64,000 bases of DNA, from NCBI GenBank assembly GCA_034190875.2, contig CM067356.1, positions 19,921,674 to 19,985,673 on the forward strand, in the 5' to 3' direction. Below the pieces are notes generated by a model. That model worked only from the letters and a program-made list of their open reading frames with translations, was not told the DNA's origin and searched no databases. Position 1 is the first letter of the stretch. Each line of letters opens with the position of its first letter. This document shows, one piece after another, positions 12,901-27,300 of the stretch. A program made the translations under genes and the position numbers. The stretch is from Urechis unicinctus. Lineage: Eukaryota > Annelida > Polychaeta > Xenopneusta > Urechidae.

Positions 12901-13419
12901 GTGAGGGTTGAATGAACGGGTTGTCTTTACGCCATACTCGGCGTACCTACCATATTTGATTTACCTTTCTCTATCGTGAAAACGAAGAGTTGTGACAGGC
13001 CCTTCACACTGCTGTCTCTTATTCTGTCTCTGTCGTGTAATGTTTCCAATAATAATAATGATTCATCTATTTGCCTTGACCATTGCAGCAACAATGCGGC
13101 AAGTATTTTTTGCACCAGTTAATTGATTTGTGATTTATTCATCGGGACTACATATTACCTGTCAGAACGATTAAAAGCAGAATTACTTCCTTAAGGGAAA
13201 AGGGTTTATGAAAATAACACGCATTTACAATATCACCAATTCCCATATGGTAATCTATATGTGGCGCTCTGGGTATCTAACGGAAAAAACGACAATGTTG
13301 TAAGCCGTTAACGAGTAATACACGCGTAATAACTCATTATGCATTTTTGTCAGCTGCTTTAACAACAGGTGAAGGGCTTATAGTGGATGCAAAGAGAGGA
13401 AACGGTGCTGGTAATAATG

Positions 13420-13752
13420 GGGTTTAACGTCACTTTCAACAACGAGGTGATATCGCGACGGTGATTGGTGAGGATGGTTGTGCTTGGACAGCTCCCCTTA
13501 AGTGCCAGCGCCCAATTGGCGCAAACCCTTTTCCCAGACTGGGCTGCGAAACCCACACCGCTTGGACAAAGGTCCAACACGGCACTGTTGATCTACCGGG
13601 TCGGGTGCATCCCCTTTCAGAGAAGGGACCGCGATTAAACGTGACCATCCGGGTCACGGGGAGCTAATCAAGTATTTACTCCTTTGTATAGAACCCACAG
13701 CCTGTGGGTCGAAAGGCGATGCAGTTTACCACTACGCCACGAGAACCGGCTG
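13420..13752 (-). repeat. tRNA-derived SINE, minus strand
   Basis: Read on the minus strand, the element starts with a tRNA-like head at about 13750-13682. The A-box is TGGCGTAGTGG and the B-box region is GTGGGTTCTATAC, at tRNA-like spacing. A GC-rich body follows, and the element ends near GTGACGTTAAAC (about 13433-13422). GC content is far above its surroundings. The GACGTTAAAC end resembles the 3' tails I associate with molluscan SINEs; that family link is recalled, not tested. The B-box is degenerate, so the copy is probably not transcribed from its own promoter. Confidence 0.7.
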
Positions 13753-15807
13753 AGAAGAGAGGAAGCAGACATTGACTCACACTGACATAACCAGTATTTG
13801 CCTCTCATTAATAGTGATCGCCATATCGAGCTAGTTCTATGTCAGTTACATCACGATTTACCATTAGTCCACAAAGCCACATTACACCAGCATTAACCAA
13901 ATGATAACCAACATATTTAGCAAGTACTATTGGTCGTGAGTAGCCATATTTCATATCGTACTAAGCGTGACTAAATGACGGTATCATCGGCAAGAACTCT
14001 ATAATCGAACAGTGTTTATGACAAGTTATAATCATTTCTGTGACAAACGAGTATCATCGTAATATTTCTACGTTGGAAAAGACGATCCACGGAGTGTTCC
14101 TCTGGAAGAACAGCATGTGCTAACTGCGGGTACTAATAACTGAGTGAGTTTATTACGGGCTACAGATGCTCGTAGAAATTTAAAGCCTGGTCGCTTTTAA
14201 AAATTACTTGTATCATCCTTTCCCATGGTGAAATATATTACAAATATGCTAAGCACTACAGAAGCAGGTAAAACGTGGTTCAATTTGAGTAGCTATAATA
14301 GGCTTTTAATGTAGATCATTGCTCAGGCGTATATATGGACGCAAATGGTAAATTATTCATGAGTAAGACCAGAGCGCTGCTGTTGTGTTTAGAAGTATTG
14401 CATCAGTCCATGCTTTATATGTGGCCGCCCTGTTATTCTACATCCGACAGGATGACGACATCGTGATCTCGCTTGTTTTTATGTATTCGTATATCTGAAC
14501 TCAATATGCGATAGCTGTTGGTCAATTCGATGTTCTGTGGATCTCCTAGATTCCCGTGTCAATCGAATAATGATTTTATTATAAATGCAACGTTTTATAA
14601 CAGGGAACATAATCCGTATTACTGGATGTTCAGATAGATTTGTATAATTATTATGCACTCTTGCGTTATCGTTTCACTCCTCATAATACATTGCACCAAC
14701 AGCTAACGATACCGACTATCACTATTTTTTGAACGTTGCAGGGACCATTCGTCAGTATGATCCGCATTTTGAGGGCACATTCGTCAAAGATGATATTTCC
14801 TCATTGGGCATAGTCCAGCAATTATACTCTCAGGACGAGGATATCATAAAGATGTAAGTAACTGGTGATTCGAATATCAGGTTAAAATGGCCTCATAAAG
14901 GTCTATGAAAATTGTTATCACACAATCACATATTGCGCATCAGCCATGATGCCGGCACTAAGTTGGTTATCATTATCAACAGCAATTTCTATTCTAGCGA
15001 TTCTTCCTGTGGTGATTAGTGTAATATTTAACTTGGTATCAGTGGGTTTCTTATCAGAAACGTGAAGCGTCTCGGAGATGGATTCAGTAGGTTTCCAACA
15101 GACAGTATTGCTGTCAAGCTGATGTGATTATTCAAAGAAAAATGATTATCCTTATAGCGAGTAGAATGCAAATGGTAAGAGCTTCATATTCAAGATGCAT
15201 TTGAGATACGTAATGATGAATGCTTCGTTTCACAACTGATCCATCCACCTCCACATCTTAAGCAATGAAAACCAAGTTGTTCCTGTGTTCATTTGCAACA
15301 GGTTGGTTCGATTTTCTATCGTCCGCCAAAGGGGTTCCGTGACGCACAAGGTAAAAGAATATACAAATAAATCTCTGGTGTCTAAGTAATAAAGTAACCA
15401 GATGCCTTTTGACATTGCCTCGCATAGATGATTTTAGACGGAAGCATTTTTATTAGTGGAACGATCTGTATCCTGCCGTTAATTGAAGATAACTGCGATT
15501 TTATACAAATAATTCTTCACCATTTTCAACCGTTAGGGGTCAGAACTAAGATGATAGACAGCCAACCTCCAGTCAGCCACCAAAGCGTACCGTTCATCTT
15601 TAAATAATGATATTGAGGGTTCAGTAATAAGATACTAAAGCAATAAATTCATTATAAATGAATCTTCATAATCTATAACTAGCCCCACAAAGTAAACCTA
15701 GATGTGACTCAATCATTGATTTCTGACCGCATGTTCCATGTTTGATGTCCAAGAGGCATATATTAGAATATATTTACTTAAAATCATTTGCGCTTGTATA
15801 GATTGTG

Positions 15808-16018
<211 letters not shown>

Positions 16019-16020
<2 letters not shown>

Positions 16021-16885
16021 TATTCCTATACGAAATGAGGATAAAGCTGTTATTAATATTTACATACTTACTTACAGGATGTCAAGTACGTTTTAACTTA
16101 AACAGGTGTAATCCTGACCAACTTCCTCATTCCAACTATGTAAAGGATATGTGGCAGTTATGAAATATTACATATCGTTAGTTATTCACCGATTTGGGGA
16201 AACAAATCAGTGATTTGTCGTGACCTTGATATCACCGACCTGATGGAATGTTCTGTGTCTGACCATATTTCCGTTCAGAATACTATGGTAATAGCCGGTA
16301 TTTGCCAAATCAATATTTCTCATGTGTCAGTCTAAATGAAGTCTGCTGTGTATCCATCGAAACAGATGCCGCCTGGTTGACACTGCCATGTGCAATTACG
16401 TACTATAGCAACAATGTTGAATCTAGTTACATTATTGTGTTTGCGACCCGTTTGTGCCCAGATTGCTGAATTATCACCTCGAGATAAAGCGGTATCCCAC
16501 ACGATCCGTACGTAGTGTAGCATATGCAATCTATGTTTTGTCGGCGTCAATACGCCACTTGCTGATCACTTGGCTGGACATGTTATGCTGTGGTGCTGTA
16601 TACAAAACGGGTGAAATAGGCTTGGTGGTGTGATCGCTTGGTGAGGCTAGGATACATGACGGCTTGGCAAGGTAAAGATTAGAGAAATGACGAAATGATC
16701 GTGACATAATCGCTTAACAGGGTCGTGAGTGGAGACGATCAGAATAAACGAAAATGATCGCCTTTAAGGGCGTGGACGCTATCTTAAGCATGTGACATTG
16801 AGCGGCGCGTGAAAACGATTGTGTGTATTAAGCGTCATGAAGGTGAATAATTGGTACATAGTTATGAATATTGTTCTTTCAATAT
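16019..16885. repeat. Further fragments of the array family
   Basis: Bases 16285-16340 contain the 'GCCGGTATTTGCCA...CTCATGTG' text, which is the inverted form of 360-400 and 7855-7900. Bases 16500-16560 share TTTTGTCGGCGTCAAT with 11350-11370. No gene is recognised. Confidence 0.5.
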
Positions 16886-16894
16886 TAAAGAATA

Positions 16895-17185
16895 TGAAGC
16901 TGGCGCATTGAGTTACAAAGATGTCATATTTATTCCACTGATTGAGCACAGACCACAAACCAGGCTATGTCTACGACAAAGAACGTCATAAGATTGACAG
17001 TTAGTGATTACAGTCATTTATCTCTGTCCGACATGAAGTTGGTGCATTTAGTTACCAAGTGGTCATATTTATTCCACTGATTGAGCACCGCCCACAAACC
17101 AGGCCATGTCTACATCAAAGAACGTCATACAATTGACCGTGAGGGATTACTGCGGCTCCTCATTCAAGCTAAACCGAGCTTGGTC
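16895..17185. repeat. 139-bp direct tandem duplication
   Basis: TGGCGCATTGAGTTA at 16901 and TGGTGCATTTAGTTA at 17040 begin two copies of the same sequence. Both continue through GTCATATTTATTCCACTGA and AAAGAACGTCATA. The copies differ at scattered positions. Confidence 0.85.
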
Positions 17186-17894
17186 GATATCAAGTATATG
17201 AAGATGTTCATGCCCATAAGAACACTGCTGTGTGTAAATACGGTGTATTACATGTATACTAAATCTTCGAATGATATTTTTACTACAGCAATTTTATAAC
17301 CAGTGCAATTGATTTTAACAGTTATTGCTAAATTCAACACAGTAAAATGAATCATAACCGAATGAGGTTGTACAGGCTAGAAATGATGGTATCACTCACT
17401 GAAAAACACATCTGTATCTTCATCAATGCCAACTGGTGATTTTGGTAGTAAAGACTGATCCACGAATGGCTGAAATATTACACACGATACAAAACAGTCT
17501 ATTTATCAATTCGTACGTTATTTCGCTGGTACATCTACGGTAAGAACATAGCGCTACCATCTCCTTAGTACACAAATGTGTTAGCCCCCAAAGCTAAATG
17601 ATTTCAACATGTCTGCATTGTGGATGTCAGAACGATGGCCGTTTCATTGCTTCTTTAAGAGACGACTAGGGATTATCGTTCATAATAAGAGCTGGCATTT
17701 GCCATGTCAGCAAATTTCATGTGGCAATCCTAATGAAGTTTATCAGGTATCAATTGATATTGGAACAGAACGGCGCTGCCATGAGCCATTACCGAGCATT
17801 ACATGAATAGTGCATCACATGAAATCTTTGGGAAAAATATCCCAGGATCGACCAATTGCAATTAAAATGTAAGTATTTATTTAACTAGTGAGAG

Positions 17895-18140
17895 CACACT
17901 TCACTAACCTGTAGTACATTGACAAACACCACTGGCTCCCGCTTGGTGGAACTATAAAGGCTGACGGATCCTTTGTGATGCAAAGCATATTTTATGGTGC
18001 ATCTATAATGCATCAGGAGCATGAAGCTACATTTTTTAATATAGGCGTAGTAAAGTTGAACCGCAAACGGCTGAATCATCACCATCGAGACAACTCGGCT
18101 TTGCCTTGCGAAGCTGACATAGTTATGCAGGCGCAAAATG
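17895..18140 (+). repeat. Repeat with an inverted copy at 3740-4030
   Basis: This stretch contains AAGTTGAACCGCAAACGGC and ATCACCATCGAGAC, found as the reverse complement at 3740-4030. Part of it also resembles 5990-6060 of copy B (GTGATGCAAAGCAT versus TGTGGTACAAAGCAT). Confidence 0.65.
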
Positions 18141-19759
18141 AGAAGAAATCGTTACTGGCAGCTATGTCAAATTCACCTGCACAGTGCACATATGTATTGG
18201 TCTAATGGCTGAAGTTTTATGGCTGCTTTGACGCTTGGTATTACTACTCGAGTTAGAACGGCTAGGATAGGTGTAATGCTATGATCATTTGGCAAGGTGA
18301 GGATAAAATACAGGATCGCTTGGCGGGGTCAGCAATTGTAAACTGATCCATTTGCAGTGTCCAAATATGCTAAATTGTCAAATTAGTGACAAGGACACTT
18401 CACAATGTCGTTTTAAGGGACATGAACGCTTTGCAGAGGGTCTGGATTATATGGCATGATCTCATGAGATCGTCAATATTAGAGAAACGATCACCTTAAA
18501 AGATCAGGTCGGTACTTTGCACATTTGACACGGAACGGTGGGAAGAAGATTTGGTAATAAGCATTATAAAAAAGTGTGCCACATTATGGATGGTATATAT
18601 TTATAAAATAAAAAGCGCGACCAATAGTCAATTTGTACATAATATAGACAAAATAACAACGACAAGTTGACCAAGGCCGCATATTCTTTATAGGGTAGAA
18701 AACCTGGTGCTCTTTGTTGTCACGTGATAACGTTTATTACTGTTATTCATCACAAACAGTAAAAGAGGCCATGATTAGTGTGCTCACTATGGCTGACAGA
18801 TGTTCCGTGAAATATCACATAATTGAGCAAAACCAACCTCTCAGATTGATGTAATTGCGCCAACCACATTTCGCTGTGTTCTTATCGTAGCTATGCCTGT
18901 TGCAGTGTGTCAGATGTGCTTACAACAAATTCCATTTATCACTTATAATCATTCTACCATTTGCGGTTCTTCGTTGACCATTCGACGCCCGACATTGTTA
19001 GAAATTATATGTTACATATGTTTCACCGTAAGTGTTACTGTCATTCGTATCCGGCTGCATGACACTTACCCATGTACCTGTGTGATTACACCGACCGAAT
19101 TATGGCCTCACTGATTTTTAAGATAGCACGAAAGCATCCAATCAACGTAATGAACGCGTAATTAAGATGCAATCATGAACGCGTTTAATCACAAGGATCT
19201 GTCCGACGTCAGAATTTTGTACAACTGGCTCTTGCCGATGTAACTGTGTTGTGTGCCTGTTCCTGCAAGCAAACATCGTGTTTTGATTAACTACAAATGT
19301 TGCATTGCAATAAGACTGACTGGGTGCTGTTGTCAATCAATCAAACAATCAAGTTTATTTCCTTACGATCCAGCGTTATAGTTGATGATAATAGCTGATA
19401 CTTGCCATGTCAGCAATTCTCATGTAGCTATCTTAATGTGCTGTGCTGGGTATTTATGGTTATGGTTATCTGGGGTGTCACGTATCAGCCTCAAGCTAAT
19501 AGGAAACACATTTGACCGACAAATACGCACAGAATTAACCTGTTGTATATGTACACAGATGCGAACCAGCAGCCCTAACCTGCTGAAAATATATTGGCTA
19601 CCAGATCCGTCGCATCTCTAATATAATTAATATTTGCTTGCGGTCGTACATGATATGTATTTTGTCCAGCTGCTTTACGCGGGATGAGTAAAACGTCACA
19701 GGTTAAATCAATTAGGCGTATTTGGATGAGCAGAGGGAAAGCTGACGCTGACATACACT
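18141..19759. other. No recognisable gene; array fragments
   Basis: Bases 19386-19430 carry the inverted 'TTGCCATGTCAGCAATTCTCATGT' type text that also occurs near 17695-17740. The rest is AT-rich with no recognisable features. Confidence 0.45.
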
Positions 19760-19859
19760 NNNNNNNNNNNNNNNNNNNNNNNNNNNNNNNNNNNNNNNNN
19801 NNNNNNNNNNNNNNNNNNNNNNNNNNNNNNNNNNNNNNNNNNNNNNNNNNNNNNNNNNN
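19760..19859. other. Assembly gap, exactly 100 N
   Basis: One hundred consecutive N. This is the conventional placeholder for a gap of unknown size, so the true distance across it is unknown. The right flank is AT-rich low-complexity sequence, a likely cause of the break. Confidence 1.
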
Positions 19860-20115
19860 ATATACCTATAATAATATAGATATATACTACCTATATATAT
19901 ACATATATGTAATATATCTGGATGACTATAACTATATATATTAGACGAATATTCCTATCCTATCTACGCCCTCTATCTATATTATATATGTGTGTATCTT
20001 CTATGTTTCTATATATACATGTAATGCAAGATTCTTATATAATGAATATATATGCTAAAACATATGCACGTACATATATAGGAATATTATATGTATATAT
20101 ATATATATATATATA
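19860..20115. repeat. TA-rich low-complexity sequence
   Basis: Imperfect TATA/ATAC-rich sequence, ending in a pure (TA)n at about 20093-20115. Frames here are compositional. Confidence 0.8.
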
Positions 20116-21020
<905 letters not shown>

Positions 21021-21089
21021 GTTTAAATTTATGCGATCTAATATCTAATATGCGGAATCATATTTTTCGAGTAAGTCGAACGGTTGATG

Positions 21090-21290
21090 GATAGCTGCTG
21101 CTCGCCTGCTGCTGATACCGGCCTCTCGATCCCTGTCTCGAAGAGCCACGTATGCAGAGGGCCGGTATTTCCGCCACTTTCAAGGTTAAGCAAATTTATC
21201 GTCATCCAGCCGGGGCTGATTGAACCTTGTAGCCTTTACCATCAGTCACATTAGACGGTCAGAGACAAGCACAGACCCCTAAATGAAAGT
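21090..21290 (-). repeat. Possible tRNA-derived SINE fragment with inverted repeat
   Basis: On the minus strand, TGACTGATGG...AAGGTTCAATCAG resembles a tRNA A-box/B-box pair. TACCGGCCTCT (about 21116) faces AGAGGGCCGGTA (about 21154). The patch is more GC-rich than its surroundings. The SINE reading is tentative. Confidence 0.35.
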
Positions 21291-21889
21291 GTTTCCTTTG
21301 TAAGGAATATGTTTGAGTTATTTTCCATCGCGATATTTACAGGAGAGTCTTGAGGACTTACTTTGATTCAGCTGGCTTTTCATGTATTGAATCCAGCAAC
21401 TGTATGCGTTGACCGAAAATCGTTGCATTGACGACATTATGAGCAGCTACTCACGGACAATGTTTTGTGACTAACGGAACATAATAATCAAGATCTTCTG
21501 CTCTTTGTTTGTATATAAGTTTTCTTCTAGTCGCGCGATTAGACCTACCATTGACGGATCAGCCATTGCTCAACAAAGAATGTCAAAATGCACGCTCACA
21601 CACGTGTTTGTTATAAGTCAGTAAAGAACGTACAAAACTTTATCACACTATCTGCCAAATCCCCGGAATATGATATATCAGATTTATAAAATATCGGTTG
21701 CATTGCACCAGCTCAAGGTTTTTGACGGTAATGCTCAATGGGGCGTTCCACTGATATTTAATGATAACGACCCTTTCGACCGGTTATGCAGCTAAATCTG
21801 GTGATATGAAGCAGACGTTCCATAATCGAACATACTTTTAGCTTCATGTTTTTGGCGTAAGCGGACACTTTTATGGTCGCCGATCATGG

Positions 21890-22235
21890 TTTCACAAGAA
21901 AGGTAATTCATACTGATTTGAGGAATTTAGATGTAAATACAACATGGAAACATCGACACAGCTTAATTTCTTCGGGTGAAATTGCACAACCATCGATGCG
22001 TACCTTATGGTATCAAACCGAGTATAGTATGTCCAATAACATATATTTCAAATGATATATCCACCATCAAAGTCTGAACGCTTACAGATGTGAGATTAGC
22101 ATGCTCTCCCGCAAATGATAAATTTCATAGCGATTATTCATTACAGCGATTTCTTCATTTAATTTCAAACATTAACCCAAATAATTAACTGTGTGCTTTT
22201 CTGTACTAAATATTTGTCAGGTGATCTGTGGCCTA
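21890..22235 (+). repeat. Duplicated block, partner at 54175-54475
   Basis: Long shared text includes GATTTGAGGAATTTAGATGT, GCATGCTCTCCCGCAA and AATAATTAACTGTGTGC. The copies are in the same orientation. It is non-coding as far as I can see. Confidence 0.85.
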
Positions 22236-23339
22236 ACGCCCCCGCTTATCTGCTGCTGAATCAGCTTCTCGTGTGAAGCAGTGATGCTGACTTGTTGGTA
22301 GCAGATGACTGGTCAAATGATAAATTCAACGATATAGGATTCAATGAGGGTATCTTGACAAAAAACTAATAAATAAGAATGACATCAAGTCGGGAGCAGG
22401 TGAAGACATATGCCATCAGTTGTTAGGGCGATTTATACATAATCTACACGCATAGTAGAATAGACAAAGATTTGGTTGAAGTATACCACCATCAATATCA
22501 CTCGAAGGTTTAAGCGACCTCTCGCCCAGCATCAGCGATTGAATTCAATATATTGTGGAACTACTTATGCTTTTATGCACGAAGAATTGCTGAAAACCGT
22601 GTCTACTCTTGCGATTTGCAAAAACAGCAATTCGTGTGCTTATTTATATTGACAGACATTTCACCATTCACACATCTAATTAAATACCATTGGGCCTGCA
22701 GACAGTTTTATTTGCAAAAGACATGATATGAATATTTGATAGGTCGGAGGCATAGTTTACATTTGATGTGGTTTCTTACAACAAAGATACCCATGGGCTG
22801 CGCTCTACATGCACTTGCAAACCTTGTAAAGATGTAGGTTGTCAAACACTGTATATTGGGCAATACTTCTTATCACAATATATATTCATGAAGGCTTGCA
22901 GTAGAAATGCTTCCCGCTCCTTCATTTTACTCTATTCACCAGTACGCGAACAATGTTACATTATTGGCGAGGTAAACATTCAACGTCTGGTACACGCAGC
23001 CACATAATCCATAAAGTACCATATGAGGGGTTGTCATAAGGGTGAAGGCTCCTTGCTATAATACCAATTTATTATTTACCAACCACAAACTTGACTGGAC
23101 AAACCACCTTAAATTTAATTCGAAACAGTTAGAGTAAGGATTTAGCTTCACAATTGTGCCACTGCGTCATGCAATGTCTAATTTGTCAATTCCAATTCTC
23201 CTTCAAAATGTTTTTTGCTGGAAGTTCACATCACCTCATCATGTTACAGGGCGTACCGTGAGGTATACGTATTTGATTTCAACTCGGTTGTCTCTCCCTA
23301 CTTGTTCGATCTTTACATCGTGCAGAAAGCAGATTAAAA
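22236..23339. other. No recognisable gene
   Basis: AT-rich sequence with short unrelated frames. I see no repeat of it elsewhere in the window. Confidence 0.45.
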
Positions 23340-24249
23340 TCAATTAGTAAAGTAAACCAGTCTAAGGTGACATTGTCGAGGCCCAGCAATCACCATTGGA
23401 TTCATGTTTCTGGCTAAGTGAACGGTTACTGTTGTTGATTTATAGCCATGGTCGTACGTACCAGGGTCGGACATCTGAAGGGAAAGACAACGATCTGGTT
23501 TATTACTTATATACAGCGATGTATAAACACCACATTTTGCAGTCATAAATGTCTAATGCAGTCACCTTGTATCATTCTTTACATTATTTCAGCGTTGCAT
23601 TGTGCGCATTACAAACATTATATCACATAATATTGTCGTTCTTGCACAGGGCCAAATAGTGTCCTTGGATGGCACAAAAACACAGATCATATTTTCTCCT
23701 ATCAGGTTCTTACGAAATAATCCTGACCTAAATTGTCCTCGTCAACCACACTAAGTGACTTTAAAACAATATTCATGATAGTAGAAGCTGTCAGCGAGGT
23801 GTTAACCTTTCAATCGCCTTGCCAGTTGTTGGATATAATCGTGATATTTTGTTGCTCATATCTTACTTCAACTCATTTATTTAATCGAAGCGTCTAAGCG
23901 TAGATAGCGGTTATGCATTGTTATCTGGATTTCGTCTCTCATAGATTTCACCACCTTGTTGTAGAACAAATTTAAGTGCGGTTACTTTTCCTATTACCTC
24001 TATTGCCAATGTTGTAGAGCTCGCGTTTACAGATGAGCCAATCCCTCTCTGATTACCATATTCATCTCAGCAATCAAACAACCTGAAATTAGCTTCCGAT
24101 GACCTAAGTAGTCGCTTATTTGCCCCGAACGGTCCAAGACCGTTCTTCCCCAGACAGGATGTCCAGACAATTCGTCGTCACATTTTTGGCGGTAGCCATA
24201 TCCCGTGTTATTCTGATTTATTGCTTTCGGCATTTAACATTTGAGCTCA
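23340..24249 (+). repeat. Block P, partner at 56170-56880
   Basis: The two copies are nearly collinear, with shared CTAAGGTGACATTGTC, ACACCACATTTTGCAGTC and GATGACCTAAGTAGTCGCTT. The second copy lacks about 200 bp that are present here around 23690-23930. Both copies end in a CAT microsatellite. Confidence 0.9.
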
Positions 24250-24250
24250 A

Positions 24251-24334
<84 letters not shown>

Positions 24335-24373
24335 TATCATCATCATCATCATCATCATCATCATTATTATCAT
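24250..24373. repeat. (CAT)n microsatellite
   Basis: Nearly pure CAT repeat with a CCTTAT interruption and a degenerate end. The poly-Ile, poly-Met and poly-Asp frames over it are artefacts. Confidence 0.97.
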
Positions 24374-27300
24374 AAATGTCATCATCAGCAGCAGCATTAT
24401 TTCCATAAGCGTTGTTGAAAATGACATAAAACATATCTTTCAGTTTGATTTAGTTGGGTTTTATTGGCGTATATATGTTTCAGACAAACCCAAATGAACA
24501 TATATGAGCAGAGAACGTCAAAGTTTTACATCCGAATTATGCGACTATAGTTTTTGGTTACCCCGTGCGATAAGCAGCTGAACTAACTTGTAGCAGAAGC
24601 AGTGAATAGGCGCTTAATGCATAACTTTCCATTTAAAATAACGTTTGCAATTGGCAAAATAACTGACAATCAACGTCGATATCGATCAATTATATTCTTC
24701 ATGAGGCCCTTTCTTCAGTCAATTATTCTAGAATATTTTATGTTTTATCACACCTACGGCAATCAAATGTTAAAAAGCAAAGCCGTTCAAAACTGATCAG
24801 CCGCTCGAACAGCGGCATTATTAAGAACAGCAAATATATCTGTCTGCAATATTGTTCGGAAACGTGAGTATGCGGCCACCGAACGCCACTGTCGGATCGT
24901 TTTCTGAGCTTGCATCACATATTTACGCAACGGTGCAAACGTATTTAACGGAAGCAGATTAAGGTGAATAATTTGATACATAATGTTTGTTTCAGGTTTG
25001 CCGATCGATATTTGCCGGGTCAAAGCACCACCCTTCTTAGAATCCGTTAATGCATCAAATATGTTTTATTGTAGTCTCGGCTGTAATGTAATACAAATGC
25101 TCAAAAGTGTTGCGTAAATCCGAATCAGACATATAGTATTACATTAAAAGACATTTTGTAACATTTAAACGCCCATTTAAGCAAATATCGTAATAGATGG
25201 TCATTTGATATGTTGGGGATGTTGTAATGGTCGTTAAGAGATGACAAATGATGTACACTGTTTCGTATGATATATAACATGCTTTTCTTGATTTGAGCGT
25301 TCCAAACGGTGTTGGTGACCGACAAGTTTATATTAAGCGCAATCATTACATGTGATTTAAAGATTTTGTAGGTTGAAGAAGGGCAATCGGGATAGCGTCA
25401 CTCCTCAGTGCTCTCTATTTGAGTTAAATAATTGATATCCACCAATGTGAAGGTCGTATCTGGTTTACATAAGCCGCGACATTCAATTAACCATATGTAA
25501 TCATACCGAAAAGTATAACGATGCTGCGCTATTTAAAGCTGAGTTTGCCGGCTGATGGCTCTTAAGATTTCAGATCTACATATTTCCGTCATCATTAACA
25601 TAATTACAAAAGTGAATAATATAAACCGCTACATTTCACTATGATAAGTCGTATTTGTCCTTATGAAATTTATCGAAAGAACTTTCCCATATAGCTACCT
25701 TCGGTCATAGATTTACTAATCATTAAGCCCGGTTTTTTAGCATTTGTTACTTTTGGAAACTTTTGTTGTCGACCCAATATGCAATCAGACATTGATATAA
25801 ATGTTTTTCTGTATTTTTAAAATTGATTCCCTCATTCAGAACTTGAAGACCTAACTGCGCATATTATTCAAAACTAAAATGCTCAGAAAACATGTAGCGC
25901 TCAATATTATCCACACCACGTCACAAGAGGAGATGTGACTCGATGGGCCTACTTCAAATCAAATTAATGTTTGTTCACAGCACATATACGTCAGTCCTAT
26001 TCCGGAAGGAGAGTTTGATTTTAAAACTACAACCCATTTACTAGTATATTGCGTCGATCATAGTAAATCAGCCTTCATCCACTATTATAATCACAAAGGC
26101 TTGCGTCGAATATTGTAATACATGCCTTACTAATGATAGTATGTGGGACAGTTGGAGGAGAATGTATTAGCCTTGTACATGACCGATCAACTGCTTGTAT
26201 ATCTTCACCAGGGCACAGTTTCTTCTGAAGTGTATGCAAATATAGCCCTGTCAACTCGGTTTTGAGTAGAGAGCACGTAGGCATATATCAATAACACCGC
26301 CAGAGAGTCGCGTAGCGAAAATCGGAACCTGCAATTATAATGAATAATTCCTCGTCGAGTGATTATGGAGTAGAACAAAAGCAATCATTTCACATTCACG
26401 GAATATGCAGGTTATGTCATGGTGAATTATATTGCACACAGTTGTGCCATTGACAGATATGTCGACAATCACTTATGATCAAGTTTGGTAGTCCAACGGA
26501 AGCGACGGTGAAGTTGGTCATGTGATGATGGGTTGGCACAAGCTGGCTAGCCTTATAGACTATAAGGAAGCGTATTATATGGTACTGAACCTGGCCCATT
26601 TTGACCTTATATGGCGAGCTGAGTAAGATATATTTGCGTTCAAAGCATACATGTAATAGAATATTATCATTTACCAGTAGCTACAGCAGTAACACGTTTC
26701 CTTTGAAGGAGATATTAAACCTATGCAGTCCTAATGTACTTATTGAGTACAATCTAATTTAAAATAAATTTCAGTATTATAATTATCGTCTGCAATATAT
26801 CTGACACTTTTAGTACAACTTTTTGGCGATTAAGTTGGGTAGCGGTAAACACGAGGTGGGGGGGTGAGGGGGTGAGAGATAGGGGCGGAGTGAGAGGGGG
26901 CGGAGTGGGCAAGAGGCCGAGAGTTTACCAAACAATGTAATAAGTTTTAGTTGTAAACCAGTATGGTGTTTCCTACGAAACACGTACAAAATAGATTGTT
27001 AATCTGTCGTCGCAAATTTGTAAAGATGATCAGCAACTAGGTAAATTAAAGGTATCCACGCAATAGAGGACGGCTTATGAGCCGATTTGTCAGTGACAAG
27101 TATTCAAAACGTGGGATAACAGTAGAAATTTATATTTTGTGCATTATTTCATTAAACCTCTAAGACATGTGACGTCTCTTTGATGTTTTTTCTTATAGTT
27201 GGTTAGCATTTTGCGCTTGTACTAGCAAGATATGGCTTATATTGTCACAAGTTAGGTTATTCGCGCCAAAGTAGCAATCCGGGTAACAGTGTCGTTTACT

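Larger units (their letters stand above)
10950..15760. repeat. Copy C of the ~7.5-kb repeat unit, interrupted
   Basis: Bases 10950-11290 match copy B's 5985-6300. Bases 14600-15165 match 6670-7545. Bases 15165-15330 match the start of copies A and B. Bases 15690-15760 match about 1925-1985. Two minisatellite-like stretches and a SINE lie between these parts, so the copy is expanded by later insertions. Confidence 0.65.

Noticed and set aside
13682-13750. A functional tRNA gene on the minus strand
   Set aside because: The B-box is degenerate, the acceptor ends do not pair well, and a SINE-like body with a GACGTTAAAC end follows; better explained as a SINE head.
24120-24497. Frames with poly-Ile, poly-Met or poly-Asp over CAT repeats, also at 32971-33174 and 56692-57104
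   Set aside because: They are translations of trinucleotide repeats in several frames; the flanking parts belong to duplicated non-coding blocks.
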